From assembly GCF_047495875.1 (NCBI RefSeq), contig NC_092462.1:36030523-36094522 (forward strand): a stretch of DNA of 64,000 nucleotides, given 5' to 3'. How positions within the stretch are numbered: position 1 is the stretch's first letter; every line of letters begins with the position of its first letter. A program made the position numbers and the translations under genes. Positions 50,701-62,679 of the stretch are shown here, piece after piece. Origin of the DNA: Pithys albifrons albifrons. Its lineage: Eukaryota; Chordata; Aves; Passeriformes; Thamnophilidae. The notes beneath the pieces were generated by a model, which saw only the letters and a program-made list of their open reading frames with translations, did not search any database and was not told the origin of the DNA.

Positions 50701-53700
50701 GTGGGATACAAACATTCTCATCATCAGTTCATCCTCTCAAGTGTTGATAGCTGCACTCAATCCGCTTTGTGCTGAGATAAAATCAGCTTTCTTTGCAACA
50801 GTTGTGGTCAGTCACATCCTGCATTTTTCCCTGAGCTCCATGGACACAGTGCCCCTGCTCAGCTCGACTAAACCTACTTTGTTACAGGAGTCAGTCACAG
50901 CTGACTTCAGTGGAAATTAATGAAACGAAATAGCAGTATGTGTAACTACACTCAAGTGTTCAATCAACCCTAAAAATGTCCTGCTTCAAAATGGGGCAGT
51001 GGAAATTGTTTAGCCAAAAATAATGGAAAGGAACAATCTATTCACATGTAGTTGCCTACTCCCTGATCAAAATTCAATCTGTTGTAATTTTATTCAGTTA
51101 TCAAATGCCTCTACTGCTCTGTTCCCTCAGTTTGTCCAGTCATGAACACTGCTGCCTAGTTATGCATTTTCTAGGCATATTTAGGCAGGGCAATCCTGTC
51201 TAGTTTTACAGGGGAACATGATTTTACACCCTGGGCCCTGGGTTCTGGAAGTAGAACCCCAGATTTTCCAATATGAGTGTTGTTTTGACTTATTTCCTCA
51301 ATTTCTTGAGGTATTTTGAGCTAAAAAACGTTGCAATCACAGATGCTTCTAAAGTATGACCATGACCAGATTGTAGCAAATCTTTGCAAAACAAAATGTT
51401 TGCCATAAGGTTCACATTTTTGTCTCAGTACAGGAGATTATTGTAAGCATTCAGTCTTGCTCAACAACTTAAATCTACACCCCCTTTCCCTCTTCCCATA
51501 AAGAGCATTAGACTTAGTCATTTGCTCAGAAAAGCAAACTATTTTCAATTTCCACATTGTTTTAGAAGCAAGTTTCTTCCTCCTCACCTGCTGTGTATCC
51601 TCTTGTCATCACAGGACAGTAGTGCTGTTATCCCAAAGGTGGGCTCATTACCTGCTGCACAAATGCCAATTCACACACCAAGGCGAGGTACTTCTATTTT
51701 TTACTCTAGTTTGGGCAAAGCAGGGAGCTGGGTGGTAACCCACTAAAGACCGGAACATCAAAACTTTATGTTATTTATACATTTTCACAAACAAAGGCAT
51801 CAGCATTTATTGATTACAAACAACATAACTTTTTTGTTAATTACTAGTCAAACCCCTATTTGCTAGCTATACCTCATGCTTCTCATGCTAATTAGTCTGC
51901 ATGTACAGTTCTTACCTACATCTGAGTCTGGAGTCCATTTTGAGTAGGTGGCAATGAGTTAGTGGTCATGAACTCCCTCAATGGAACTGCCTTCCCTCCA
52001 GTTACTGCCCAGTTCTGCTGACTTCACATCTTTTGGCTCTCATCCAGACAGACCATTCCTCTTCGGATTGTCTTCCCTTTTCCCTAAAACAACAAAAGAG
52101 TAGCCAGGCATGCAAGATTCGCAATGGAATTGCTTAATCGTAGTTTGTCCAGCTATAGCTACTGATTAACAGCTAAAAAAGAGCTTACAAGTTTGGTTCA
52201 AATTCTGAGGTACTCAAATCTTGAGGGGCTCAATATCAGTGCCACCTGCCATCACAGCACTAAGGACCCATCCTCTATGGCAGGTCTGTGGATCATCTGC
52301 ACAGCACTTACTTCAGAGAGGCACAGACAGCACTGCACATCCTAGAATCAAACCGTCTGCAACAAGTTTCCTTGACTTTGCCTTCCATGGTAAATATTGC
52401 ACAGCACTCAAATTTTTTGCAACTGGATAAAAAAAAACCAAACTGAAAACAAAAACAAAAAATCCCAAACAAACAAACAAAAAAACCCCTACAAACATTG
52501 CAAGTCACAGCAACTGGTAGGTTATCACTGTGTAATCACATTGAATTCAGACCCAAAATTATCAAAATTCATCTCTAAAAACTTGAGCAAGACCTGCTTG
52601 AGCCTGTATTTCAAAAGTTCTGTGAAAATAGGTGGAATAAGTTTAATAAATAATAAACACCTAAACTTTCTGAAACTAAGTACATACAGTGAACTAGGGA
52701 TGCTTCTGCAGGCTAATCAAAGACAAAAACTATGGACGAGATTACAGGAAAAAACTGACATGGGTTATGATGGGATAAACCTTCCTAAAGGTCAGACTGC
52801 GTAAACCTTGCAAAGTAGCAAAGTACTTTCTCCAAGGTACTTGATGTTGCAACAATGACTCTGTGAGCTATGGGAGGAGTTATACACTATTGGTTAGGCA
52901 GAAATTCCTCCTGCGGACCCTGGTAACCTGTATGCTGTAAATTCTACTACTCAGTTCAGAGAACTGATATATATTGGCAGAATGCTGAATTCGCTGAGAA
53001 ACCACTCTGAAAATCCAAGTACAAGGTACACCGAAAATCCTTATCAAAAATGTCTTCTGTGAGATGGAAGATAAAGCCAAACACAATGTGTACACTATAA
53101 GAAAGTTTTAGTTAAATTTTAATTTGTTTAAGCACAAAACAGCAACAAAAGGGTGAGAGGTCTTTCCCACAAAGAACTTTTACTTAAAGAAAAAAAATAC
53201 TGAATCTTCTAAAAGCTTTTACCTGAACTTTCATAATTAATTTGGTTCTATTTAAAAGCATCACGTTTTAGATCCTGGATAGGAGACAGACGCTTATTGA
53301 ATATGGTTTATTCTACTGATGGTGAGCCTTAAATAAGAAGACAGTGAATACTTTATCAAAGAAGTATTCAGCAACTCTGCTGAATTAAGGGAGAATAGAG
53401 CACATTCAAAAATCCATTAGTGCGCCTGAAAGATTCATCACAAGGGTTGTGTTGCATTTTTTTGTCAAAAATTTACAAGCCTGCAAATCTGTATATTTAA
53501 AACTGTCTTTTCTATGATCAGTTCCTCCATTATATTTTTGCAAATATGCATCTATGGAAACTCCTTTTTTAATTTCATCAATTTCATGAATAAAGATATA
53601 TATTCAGAAATTATTAAAACTTTCCTCCTTTCAGACTGAGAGATTATGCCTACTTTGAAAATCACTTTCACTAACGTTTCATTTCAAGGATTATGCAGGA

Positions 53701-56700
53701 ATCCACCCCCAAAAGGTTATGCCTACTTTGAAAATCACTTTCACAAATATTTCATTCCAAAGATTATGCAGGAATCCACCCTTGAAGCATTCACTAAGTT
53801 AATCACTTATGTTGGATTTTAGTGTAAGTATCATAAATGCTGAAAAGATCAGTGATTTTAACTGTTCATTCTGTGGCACCACAAACCTGAATGTGTAAAA
53901 GGAAATACTTTGAGATAATTAACCCTTACAGGAACTGAACTTGTTCAAAGCTGATGCAGAGATAAAGAGCCATCACCAGCATTTTAAATAAGATTCAAAT
54001 AAATGCACAGTTATCCTACCTTTTCTCTCCTCCTCACTGAGACCCTTCTGACCAGCAGAGCTGCTACAAACTCAGTTTCTGAAGCCAATATCTGCAGACC
54101 CCTATCCTAGAGATACAATAAGTGCCAAGTCAGGCCCGGTGTACACAGACAATTCCCACACTGACAAAGGAAGATGAGATGGAGCATATCTTAAGGACAA
54201 GTCTGCCAATTCATCTTAGATATAAATATATATACATATCAAGATTTTAAAAAATGGCACAATCTCATTGTGTTCTCTATGGCAAATGTTTATCTCCATG
54301 TTTCCAAAACTTTTTTTCTCCTCAGCATTTTCCCAATTATTTTATCAGTAAAAAGGCACTAGGTATTGTATGTTCAGTTGTAAAAGTTGGACCTTTTATT
54401 TACATTAGGAACAAACTGCAGAGGGATGTCTGTCTACTAGTAAGTATTTCTTTGTGTAAGGGCATGTTACCCTATTAGTATTTTTTTAAAGTAACTCCTT
54501 CAAAAATCTGAAATTTCTGTCAGTGTCCTCTTTTCCTCAGTTAGCCACAGACAATTTGTTAATCCCATAAACCAAAGATAATTTAAAGTTATAACTGTTG
54601 GTTTTCAAAAGAATTATATATGCAGTGTTATAAATGTTAAATACCTCAATTAAAGTCTGCTTTCTCCTTCAGCAGACACAAGGAACCATTTTTCCTGCTC
54701 TGAATTTTAACCCTATTATGGATGCCCAGTTGCTAGGAGGAGCCCTACAGGGAATTAGTGAGTATCTTGACCTATTTTCTTTTTTTCCAGAAAGGTCTCA
54801 TAAAATAACAAGCATGAGGCAAAATAAAACCACATAAAATTAAAAGTATTGCTATCTATTTTTTGATTCTCCAAGAAATCACACTAAGACATACTGATGA
54901 TGTCCAAGTAAAGAACATATTTTTACTTACAGGAACTAAGAGATAATTGAGATTAATCTAAAATATATACCAACACTTAAAGTAATAAACACTTCCTTGA
55001 GAAAACAAGAAAGCAGAATCTGTATTATGTCACTACAGTGAAGGCCAAGAAATGGAAGGTTTTTAGTTGTAATTTCAACAGTTAGCTATTACCAAGGTCT
55101 GGTAAGTCTATTAATCAGTCATCAGGAAATAAAAATAGATGGAACAGAAAGTTTAAAGAATTTATTATCTTTGATTCAGGAGTTGTTTTTACTTTCTGTG
55201 TATGTACAAAAAAACCTTTGTTCACCAAAGCATTTTTCCCTGTTCAGATTTTCGTTGTCCTGTTGAACATTGTTGCTATTGCTAAGGGTCAGAATATTGA
55301 TCTATTTTTCTACTATCTGAAACATTTTCCTTGCATTGAAACTGTTTTCTGTATCAGAAATTTTATACACCTTGGGCTTTTCACAATGTTATACAGCACT
55401 AAATCTTTCATTCTGTTTTCAGAATGTGAGGACTCAGACTCAATGTCAAAAGAAGCACGAGCATTAATGATCAAAGAGTATCTGAAGTATCTTTATGACT
55501 AAGTTGCCTACAGATGAAATGTTTTAAACATTTTGCTAAACTTCAGTTTAATGCCATGTTGCTAACATGAAAATGCAGAGATGATATTCTTCATTTAATA
55601 CTATAAATAGAAGTAAATACCTTACTTTTAATCTACCTATCAAAGTAGAGAGAACAAAGCTCTAATTTCAAGGACAATTGGCAAAATAAACATTTCAGCT
55701 TCAGTAGAGCTCAAGTCACCATATCCTTTACAGACACTGTCACCCTGAGCCTGAATCTTGCACATGACATTCATTCAGGAGGTTCAGCCACATATCTTGT
55801 CCCACTGACACTCAGTGGTATTACAGAAATGAGTAGAGTTATTTACATTTCTAAATATTTCCTGGCTCTGGATCCTGTTTACTTTCGACTTTAGAGACTA
55901 TGTAAGCTGTGTGGATTCCTGGTGATAATTATTTTCTAAAAAGTAAAAATAAATCCTTCGTACAGTTTCAGTAATCCTTCCATTTTGTAATTTGATGGAA
56001 ATGAATCAGTGTCTTGCTAAAATTCAATGTCTTGCTAAAAAGCTGGTGTAATTGTGGCTAGATGATACAGCAGGAAGAGAACCAAACCTGCTGTGTAAAG
56101 AGCAAATACAGACTTCCAGTGCCAACTTTAAAAAAAGAAAACAAACAAAAACATTCAATGACCAGTTGCATTTATGTCAGAATAGAACCTGACAGTTAAA
56201 GATTATATGATCTATATGATTATATGACAGTTAATGACTATATGATCTATTACACCTTACAAAGGTGTAATAGGTACTGAATGTGTATCTGTAACATATT
56301 AATATATGCCCATATAACAATGACTGCTAGAAACTTGAGAAATTACCCTGCTCCATTCAGATGGTAGCTGATTCCAGTGCTTCCCAGCCTAATTCATCTG
56401 ATCATCATAGTCAATTGATTTACACTTGGAGATATATTTATGCCAGAATGTCACTAAAATGTTTGGCCATCTGAAGCTAACAAAAGTCAACTTTTGAGTT
56501 GCAAAACCAGTTTTTAAATTCTAAAATAATTTTCTGAATATGCTAATCATCTTTTTCATAAGCAATAAATACTGATTCATTATAGAAGTTTAGCAGTATA
56601 CTCCAGCCATCAAGCAAATGATCATAGGTAGCCTTCAATAAAATGTCTTTGGAAATGGGGTAAAACACTAAATTTTTTAAAACTCCGTAACCTATTTTAT

Positions 56701-59700
56701 ATAGTTCCTCTGAAAATATAGCTAAGTTTTTCAATGAATGGTCTTACTACAATTTGTCATCCCCATAAAAGAGACCTCTTATCCTGAAATGACAATTTAA
56801 TCAATATGAACAGAGCATACAAGTATGACTTTCAAGGCTCAGCCACAAATCCTGCTACTGGGACTAGTTCTGAATAAATGAAAGCCCCTATCTGTTTTAT
56901 GGATGCTTTCAAATCCATTGAGCTTGAGAGCGGTGATGATGCATCTGGTAATAACAGACTACTTCGCTTTTTGATGGCATTATGCCAGCAAGTGCAAGAT
57001 ACATAGGCACAGTAAATATAACTGATGTTGGTAAATACCAAGGAGATCTTAGTATGTTGATCTGTTTTTCTGAGAGATTAGTATAATCTTGAACAAAACA
57101 TGAACAATGACAAATGTAAGTAAATAACAACACATTATTAATTTAGAGTCTGTGTCATGTTTCCTTTACAGGTTGTGAAAAAGATGTGTTGATTGATATC
57201 CTAACTCAGCGTTGCAACTCCCAGCGGCTTATGATTGCTGAGGCATACAGGGACATGTATGGCAGGGTATGACACAGTCACTTTATACCTTTTCATTACT
57301 TCTTTCTCTCCTGCCTCCAGTGCAGCTGGTCTGCTCTTCTCTCAGGTCAACCACTGAAACCAAAAGCCTCTCAGACAACTGGCTGGCACCAACAGGTTAG
57401 CACACAACTTCACTCATTGATACCTCTGACGGTGTCAGGTTGACATTTACACAGCAGAAAACCATAATGTGCCAAACACAAAGTTAAAAACAGACATGCA
57501 AAGTTTCTTCTTCTATTGTTCATTCCTCAATATTGACAAAACCAAAAATTCTGAACAAACTTATTTCTTCCTCTGTGTGCTTTTGGTGGTTTCTGAATTA
57601 CATTTTTCAAGTTTTTGGAATAAATAATACAATCGTATTGTAACCAAAGAAAAACACCATACCAACAGCTACTGGCTTTTTTGTCTTACTCACACGCTGA
57701 TTAATGTTCTCGTCTTAAGCACTGACATTCTCAGGCTTCATTCCAGGTAATTCCATCCATACACTAAGCACAGTACTCATCTGAGATGCATAATGTTAAA
57801 TTTATGAATCTTTGAAAAAGTGTTTAAAAACTTTTAAGACATAAAAAGTTAGCCTTTTTTCAAATGTATTTTATCCATCTTTACTGTATATAACAATATA
57901 ATTTTTGTCACATGAGTTCTTAAACATACACAGAGATGGATATCCTCATTCTATTTCCAGATCTACTATTGCTAATCAACAAGTAATTTTGGGAAAATTG
58001 CAATGCCTGCATTTTCCTTAGTTACCGCAGCTATTTAAGGGCAAAAATAATAGCAACACCTTTTGAAAAATTCTTGTGAAATCTAGAGATGAAAAGTGCT
58101 GTATGAAAATAGATACTATTGGATTAAATTGACTACACATACCCTTCCTCTAAGAGAAGCCAGACAAACAAAACAAAATCCACTCTTCTTCTTTTGCTGA
58201 AGCCCATAAAACTAACGGCTCACTGGAAAATTCCTTGAAGGTCAGTGTCAGCTTGCCATTGAATCGATCAGCGTGAATGAGAACAAAGAGTTTGCACAGA
58301 TGCTGCCACACCGCCATCAGCCTTGATTAGAGTTAACTAGAAATGGTTCATTCAAAAACTCCACGTGATGTGGCACTGTTACACCACCAGTTTGTTAAGC
58401 AGCAGAACAGTGTAGTATTTTCTTTGGGTAGCCAAGAAGTTTTCCAGAGACAATCTTTGTGCCAACTGTATACCAAAAGACCTCAAAATCACTGACCCCT
58501 AAATATGCTGAAACACCCACTTACTCTCCTAGAACTGAGATAAAAAGAGCTGGATTTAAGCAGTGTAATGGGTTGATTTTGTGTTGTTACTCATCTCTTG
58601 GAGATCTGTTTATTTGGACTGTTAGAAAAAAGCAAACACACAATATTTGTGATATTTTAGATGTAGCCTTGAATAGATGACTATGTTTTAAATAGACCCT
58701 AAAAGAACAATTACTGAATCACAGCTATCCACCTTCTAAAGACTGTGGCAATGCTTGAAATCAGTGTACCTAAATGATTAAGACTGTTTTTATACTATGA
58801 GATATTTATTAGGTCACCATTACACACACAAACCACACAAGTTCGGGGTTTATCCATGTAACATTCCTCATTGAGTTTTAATTTTACTTATAGAATAGAA
58901 AAACACATCAAGCTATCCAAAGGTGTCTGTGACAGTAAAGAACCCAAGCCCATTCTTTCCAAGTGTTCACTTATCTCCTTCATCACTGGACAGTGTTCCT
59001 TCTCTACTCCATCCATAGCAGCTGACTGGTTTGTTTTGACCTTTTCTCTAGAGTGTTTCAACTGGACCTATCATTTTAACAAAGGAAAACATTTAAAAGT
59101 TCCATATCATATTTCTATCTTTAATTTCTGCCCTCTAATATATGAAGATGACCTAGAGGTAACACATGATATTGCAATGAAGAACTGGCAAATGTTCTGC
59201 AGGAATGGAGTTATGATTTACCATATTTCATATTCGTAGAGAACAATTATTGACTTGTTCACCACTGATGCAGTGTTTTTTCTTTTAAAATCAAAAGTAA
59301 AAATATAAACAAATAAATACATCCGTATGAAAACATACCAGCTTTAACTTCATACACCTGTTAGCAATATTGAGTAAACATGAAATGCTATAAAGGCAGT
59401 GCCCACAGACCTAAAGATCTAGAAGACATGAAAAAAGCCAAAAAAACTCTTCAGTGTTCTTTGTCAGTCTCTAAATCTATGAATAATAGAAGAAGAGACA
59501 GTGAAGCAAACTGTTTTCATATACCAACATTGGGCTACAGAAGATTCTGAAACTCATGGAACATACTGCAATAGACCCACAATTTTAATTTAATTTTAAT
59601 TTAATTCATTACACATTGGGTATAACACAAGATATGTCAAGATACCCTTGACAATTTTCAAAAAAACCCCATTCTGTTCTACCCTTTGCCATGTGGAACC

Positions 59701-62092
59701 AGGGCTCAGTACAAATTAGCTCTAATGTAGTTCAGAGATTAAATAGAAAGCTGATTTTTTTTGTTTCGCCTGTGATAGCAGACACACGGAAATGGCTTAT
59801 CCGGTTAGTGCTCCCTGAGGTTCATTTGACTGATACCTCAGAAGTTTGCCATCTTGGGCAGGAAGTGCTGGACAGGATAAATGCATCTTGCCCTGAACAG
59901 CAGCAGTTTGTGTGTTTGAAGACAATTTAGCACACACCAGTGATAGCATTTCCCTGAATATGATCTGTCCTAATGGCTATATTACATTGAGCAAATGTGC
60001 CATTCAGCAGTCCCAGTTTATGACTGGTAAACACTGCAGGGGCAGAACACACGCAGTGAGCCAACAGCAGCAGTTTTAGCCTTCTCAGTTCAATTCATGG
60101 TAAAACTGTTGGTCCAATCCTTTTCCCTCTTAATTTCACTTCAGTCTGCTCAATATGGTAGCCACTATGCCCACTCATTAGACAACACCTTAAAAGGAGA
60201 GAAATATAGAAAAAAAAAAAAAAAAGAAAAGAAAGACCTGAACTGGCTGCATGATTCAAACACAGAGAGGAGCTTTAAGATTTCTTCTTACAATTAGCCT
60301 TTAAGGATTTCTTATAGCAAAAATGATTAGGAAATTAAAATAATGACAACTTAGAGTTGTCTTTTCTTATTTTTTAATACTTCATTTCCATTAGTTCTGA
60401 TTACAGGGGTACTTTTTAAAATAGTATCCATTTGTATTATTAATCCATTTTCCCACAGGCTTGTTGTCAGAAGTGAAATCTCTTAAGGAATTAATTTCTG
60501 CTCCATGTATGATTTAGTGGTTGTCAAATGCATCCAATCTGCATTCACTGAAGACTGTGTATGTTTCTTCATCATAAATTTAATTTTTCATTTATATATG
60601 TTCTCCATCATTGCTACTCTAGCTACTAATTTAATTATATTCAGAAACATATCAATTATACTCAGAAATGTATCAAAACCAAAGTAAAAGCCTGAGAAAG
60701 GTGCAGCTCTGAAAACATAATAGTTTTCAGAAAACATGGGAACTGTTTCTGGTACTCCTTTCAGTTCAAACTTACATCAGAACATACCTGATAGCTCTCT
60801 AGGGGTGCACACAAAATACTGGGTGGGGGGGGGGGAGAAATTCTTTTCCAGAAACACAAAGAGTAAGCTAATAAGTAAGTTTTTGGCATTTGCAGTGTTT
60901 TGAAGGATGCTACCAGGAATGGGGAGGGTGAGGAGGAAACTCTGATCCAGCTACCTGGCAAACAAGAACTGACACACATGAGGAAGAGCAGGGTTACTTA
61001 ATATTAAACCAGCATCTGTCAAAAGTAATGAATTTAGTTTGAATGTAAAATATACTTAAAATGAAGCACATAACCTGCCAGCAACCCAAAGCAGATATTT
61101 TTATGTACTAGGAGCAATACAGATGATTTTTTAAATTATTCCCATGGTAAGCAACATTAAAAAATCCACAAGAAATCCCCTGTGTTCTATGGGATTCCAA
61201 AGGTGCTTACCTCCCTTAGATTTGCACAGGGAATATGCCAAGGGAAGATGCAGAAGCTCTGCCACGATATTTAGTTTTCCAAGACTATAAGTGTTGGTAC
61301 AGAAAAATGAAAAGTGAGCAATTCAGGTCTATATGGACTCTGTAAGGCTGAAGCAGCTACCAGCTAAGAATAAACAAGGCCACAGCTGCTGTTGACTGGT
61401 AAAGGAGAAATCACTCCCCAGAAGTTCACACAGTACTTTCTCACGGGACACCAGAGATGTACCTGAAAACAGCCAGGATGAGTTCAGCAAAACATTGGAC
61501 TTGTGAGATCTGGATTATAACCAAATTGGAGTTTGTAGTTTGATGGTGTGAGGTTTAATTTACCCAATAGAATGTAGCCTTAACCCTATATAAACTGTGT
61601 GCAGTGTTTAATAAAGGGCTCTTCACCATAAACCACAATGGCTTATTGACTGAAGTCCTTCCTCCACTTAAATTGTTTACTTTATATAAGTAGTAGTTGA
61701 ACTTAAAATTTTGCATTTTCTTCTGTATTATATTGAGCAGAAAACCAACAATCCATTGTGGTCTACTGTCTTATGCATCTATTCCTATCTTACCCATACT
61801 TAGTAGAACAAACGGGTACTATTTAAAAGATTTTTTTTACTTAATCTTAGCCAGAATTCATCTTTGACAGTTCAGCTTTATTCATTTACTGAGAAAACCA
61901 CTAATAATTTTTAAGCTGTCATAATAAAGTACAATTATTGAAATAATCCTCCCAATATGGTTTCTTTTCCTTTTCAAGGACCTGATAACAGACCTAAAAG
62001 AGAATCTCTCTCATCACTTCAAAGAAGTCATGGTTGGCTTGATGTATCCACCTGCCTCCTATGATGCCCATGAGCTCTGGCATGCCTTGAAG
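44756..62092 (+). CDS. ANXA10: Annexin A10, exons 1-4 (5' part of gene)
   Basis: Four exons (44756-44773, 54676-54757, 57172-57266, 61979-62092) join in phase to 103 codons: the N-terminal tail, annexin repeat I and the start of repeat II. Annexins are cytosolic or nuclear proteins that bind acidic phospholipid membranes, usually through calcium. The derived text closely tracks mammalian annexin A10: MYCGDYTQGTIFPALNFNPI at the start, ILTQRCNSQR, then YDAHELWHALK. Exon sizes 95 and 114 nt are the standard annexin exon lengths. The canonical GxGTDE calcium loop of repeat I is replaced by QGISCEKD, as in the known ANXA10 proteins, so this repeat probably does not bind calcium in the usual way. 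Repeats II (rest) to IV lie beyond the window. In mammals the gene sits between SPOCK3 and DDX60/PALLD; neither is visible here. Confidence 0.96.
46867..47219 (-). mobile_element. Composite tRNA-like/5S-rRNA-like SINE with 12-bp TSD
   Basis: A 353-bp insertion flanked on both sides by AGACTTAAAAAT (46855-46866 and 47220-47231). On the minus strand it starts with a tRNA-like head (47219 to about 47154). That head has an A-box-like TGTGGTTAAGG, a B-box-like AGTTCGAGTCT (47181-47171), and ends that nearly pair as an acceptor stem (GGGGCGGT with ACCGTCCCC). A 5S-rRNA-like body follows (47134-47066): it keeps GATCCCGTC-AGATCTCAG, then GCTCAGCAGGGTCAGCCCTG, then GTTAGTACCGGGTGCTGT, with about 24 nt of 5S missing. 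An unfamiliar GC-rich tail region and a short (ATAC)n 3' end complete it. The TSD indicates LINE-mediated retroposition. Two telomere-like TTAGGG units sit inside the tRNA-like head. Confidence 0.85.
49690..49812 (-). mobile_element. Diverged antisense CR1 fragment in intron 1
   Basis: The text CTTCTCCAGGCTAAGTCAAA, then CCCTGAAATTCTTCTCA and a following TGTCCCATCC segment tracks the antisense CR1 C-terminal ORF2 region ('...CTCCAGGCTGAACAACCCC' type). It is old and short; the boundaries are approximate. Confidence 0.5.
53643..53781 (+). repeat. Local tandem duplication, about 67-bp units
   Basis: 53643-53709 and 53717-53781 share TTATGCCTACTTTGAAAATC, ACTTTCAC, TTTCATT, and ATTATGCAGGAATCCACCC in order. 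They differ by a few substitutions and by a short linker. Confidence 0.93.
54676..54757 (+). CDS. ANXA10: ANXA10 coding exon 2
   Basis: 82 nt preceded by a pyrimidine tract and tandem acceptor CAGCAG, followed by donor GTGAGTA. It encodes TQGTIFPALNFNP and MDAQLLGGALQG, matching the ANXA10 N-terminal tail and first helix of repeat I. Use of the first AG (exon from 54673) would add one Gln. The second AG gives the length of the mammalian protein, so I prefer it. The exon ends in phase 1. Confidence 0.95.
55423..55710 (+). other. Candidate alternative terminal exon of ANXA10
   Basis: A pyrimidine-rich acceptor (TTCATTCTGTTTTCAG) is followed by an open frame to TAA at 55500-55502, and an AATAAA lies at 55685-55690. 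Joined to exon 2 (phase 1) the frame is maintained and reads KCEDSDSMSKEAR then ALMIKEYLKYLYD before the stop, giving a predicted product of about 58 residues. The peptide vaguely echoes exon 3 (C-E at the start, LMI-E near the end), so a decayed duplicate of exon 3 is possible. Nucleotide similarity over the last 36 bases is only about half, so this may be chance. No transcript evidence is available here. Confidence 0.3.
56247..56273. repeat. Perfect 12-bp hairpin with ACA loop
   Basis: CTATTACACCTT-ACA-AAGGTGTAATAG forms a perfect 12-bp stem. It follows a short stretch of repeated GATTATATGA/ATATGATCTAT motifs (56200-56250). Confidence 0.95.
57172..57266 (+). CDS. ANXA10: ANXA10 coding exon 3
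   Basis: 95 nt, acceptor TTTCCTTTACAG, donor GTATGA. It encodes CEKDVLIDILTQRCNSQR and LMIAEAYRDMYGR, the middle of annexin repeat I, and ends in phase 0. 95 nt is the conserved length of this exon in annexin genes. Confidence 0.97.
57267..61978 (+). other. ANXA10: ANXA10 intron 3 (4.7 kb)
   Basis: Contains LTR-like copy B (61292-61667), a G12 run near 60823 and an A-rich run near 60212. The open frames 58871-59239 and 59691-59930 have no domain I recognise and no paired splice sites in a supportive phase that I could defend. Confidence 0.85.
61292..61667 (+). repeat. LTR-like repeat, copy B, with TATA box and AATAAA
   Basis: Homologous and colinear with 34715-35070, in the same orientation: AAAAGTGAGCAATTCAG, AGCTAAGAATAAACAAG, CACAGCTGCTG, ACTTGTGAGAT, CTATATAAACTGTGTGC, TTAATAAAGGGCTCTTCACC and GAAGTCC. 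Copies A and B differ by many substitutions and indels, so they are old separate insertions. It ends about 310 bp before ANXA10 exon 4. Confidence 0.8.
61979..62092 (+). CDS. ANXA10: ANXA10 coding exon 4
   Basis: 114 nt (38 codons), acceptor TTTTCCTTTTCAAG, donor GTAGTT. It encodes DLITDLKENLSHHFKEVM, then GLMYPPASYDAHELWHALK, which finishes repeat I and enters repeat II. The next exon should start with a G-x-GT-type loop; none is found before the (AAGG)n tract, so it lies outside the window. Confidence 0.97.
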
Positions 62093-62679
62093 GTAGTTGT
62101 CAAATTCAGAAATGTTTAAAGTTGCAGTTACTAATTAGAGTACTGAACATATGTTAAATTAATTTTTTTGACATTGAATTGGTCAGCTGCTAGAAATTAG
62201 TACACTGGAGTAGAATATTATCACAGAGTATACTAGGTCCTCAGAAATACAGTGCTATATGAAGTATTGGCATCCTAAAACTAGCAGAAATAATATTCTA
62301 GTAATGTAAAAAATAGAACCCACTTAACATCCATGGTAAAGTCAGGGTACAAAGAAATATTTATACATGCAGATGTAAGGCCCTGTTCCTGCAAGTGTTT
62401 GTGTATGCTACAAATGAAATTTATTTGCACACCGAGTGCCATGCACTAAGACTCCACTTCTGAAAAGACTCATACTTCTTTAGCAGAACATGTTGTTGCA
62501 TAGACATTTACAAATTACTCTGTGACAAAGCAATGATCACTCCAGTCAAACTGAACTGATTGCCCATTTTGAAGCAAATATCTTCTTTTCTTCCCAGGAA
62601 CTGAGACTGTGCTCCTTACACAACTGAAGCTTTGAAACAAACAAAAATATTTTTTTCACATATCATGTAATTAAATGGT

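Larger units (their letters stand above)
44774..54675 (+). other. ANXA10: ANXA10 intron 1 (9.9 kb)
   Basis: AT-rich intron bounded by GTGAGTA and CAGCAG. It contains a composite SINE (46867-47219), a diverged antisense CR1 piece (about 49690-49812) and a local tandem duplication (53643-53781). Remaining frames (for example 48559-48816 and 52397-52804) show no domain, and the latter is driven by an AAAC-rich run. Confidence 0.85.
54758..57171 (+). other. ANXA10: ANXA10 intron 2 (2.4 kb)
   Basis: Bounded by GTGAGTA and TTTACAG. It contains the candidate alternative terminal exon (55423 to about 55710) and a perfect hairpin (56247-56273). Otherwise AT-rich with no repeat recognised. Confidence 0.85.
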
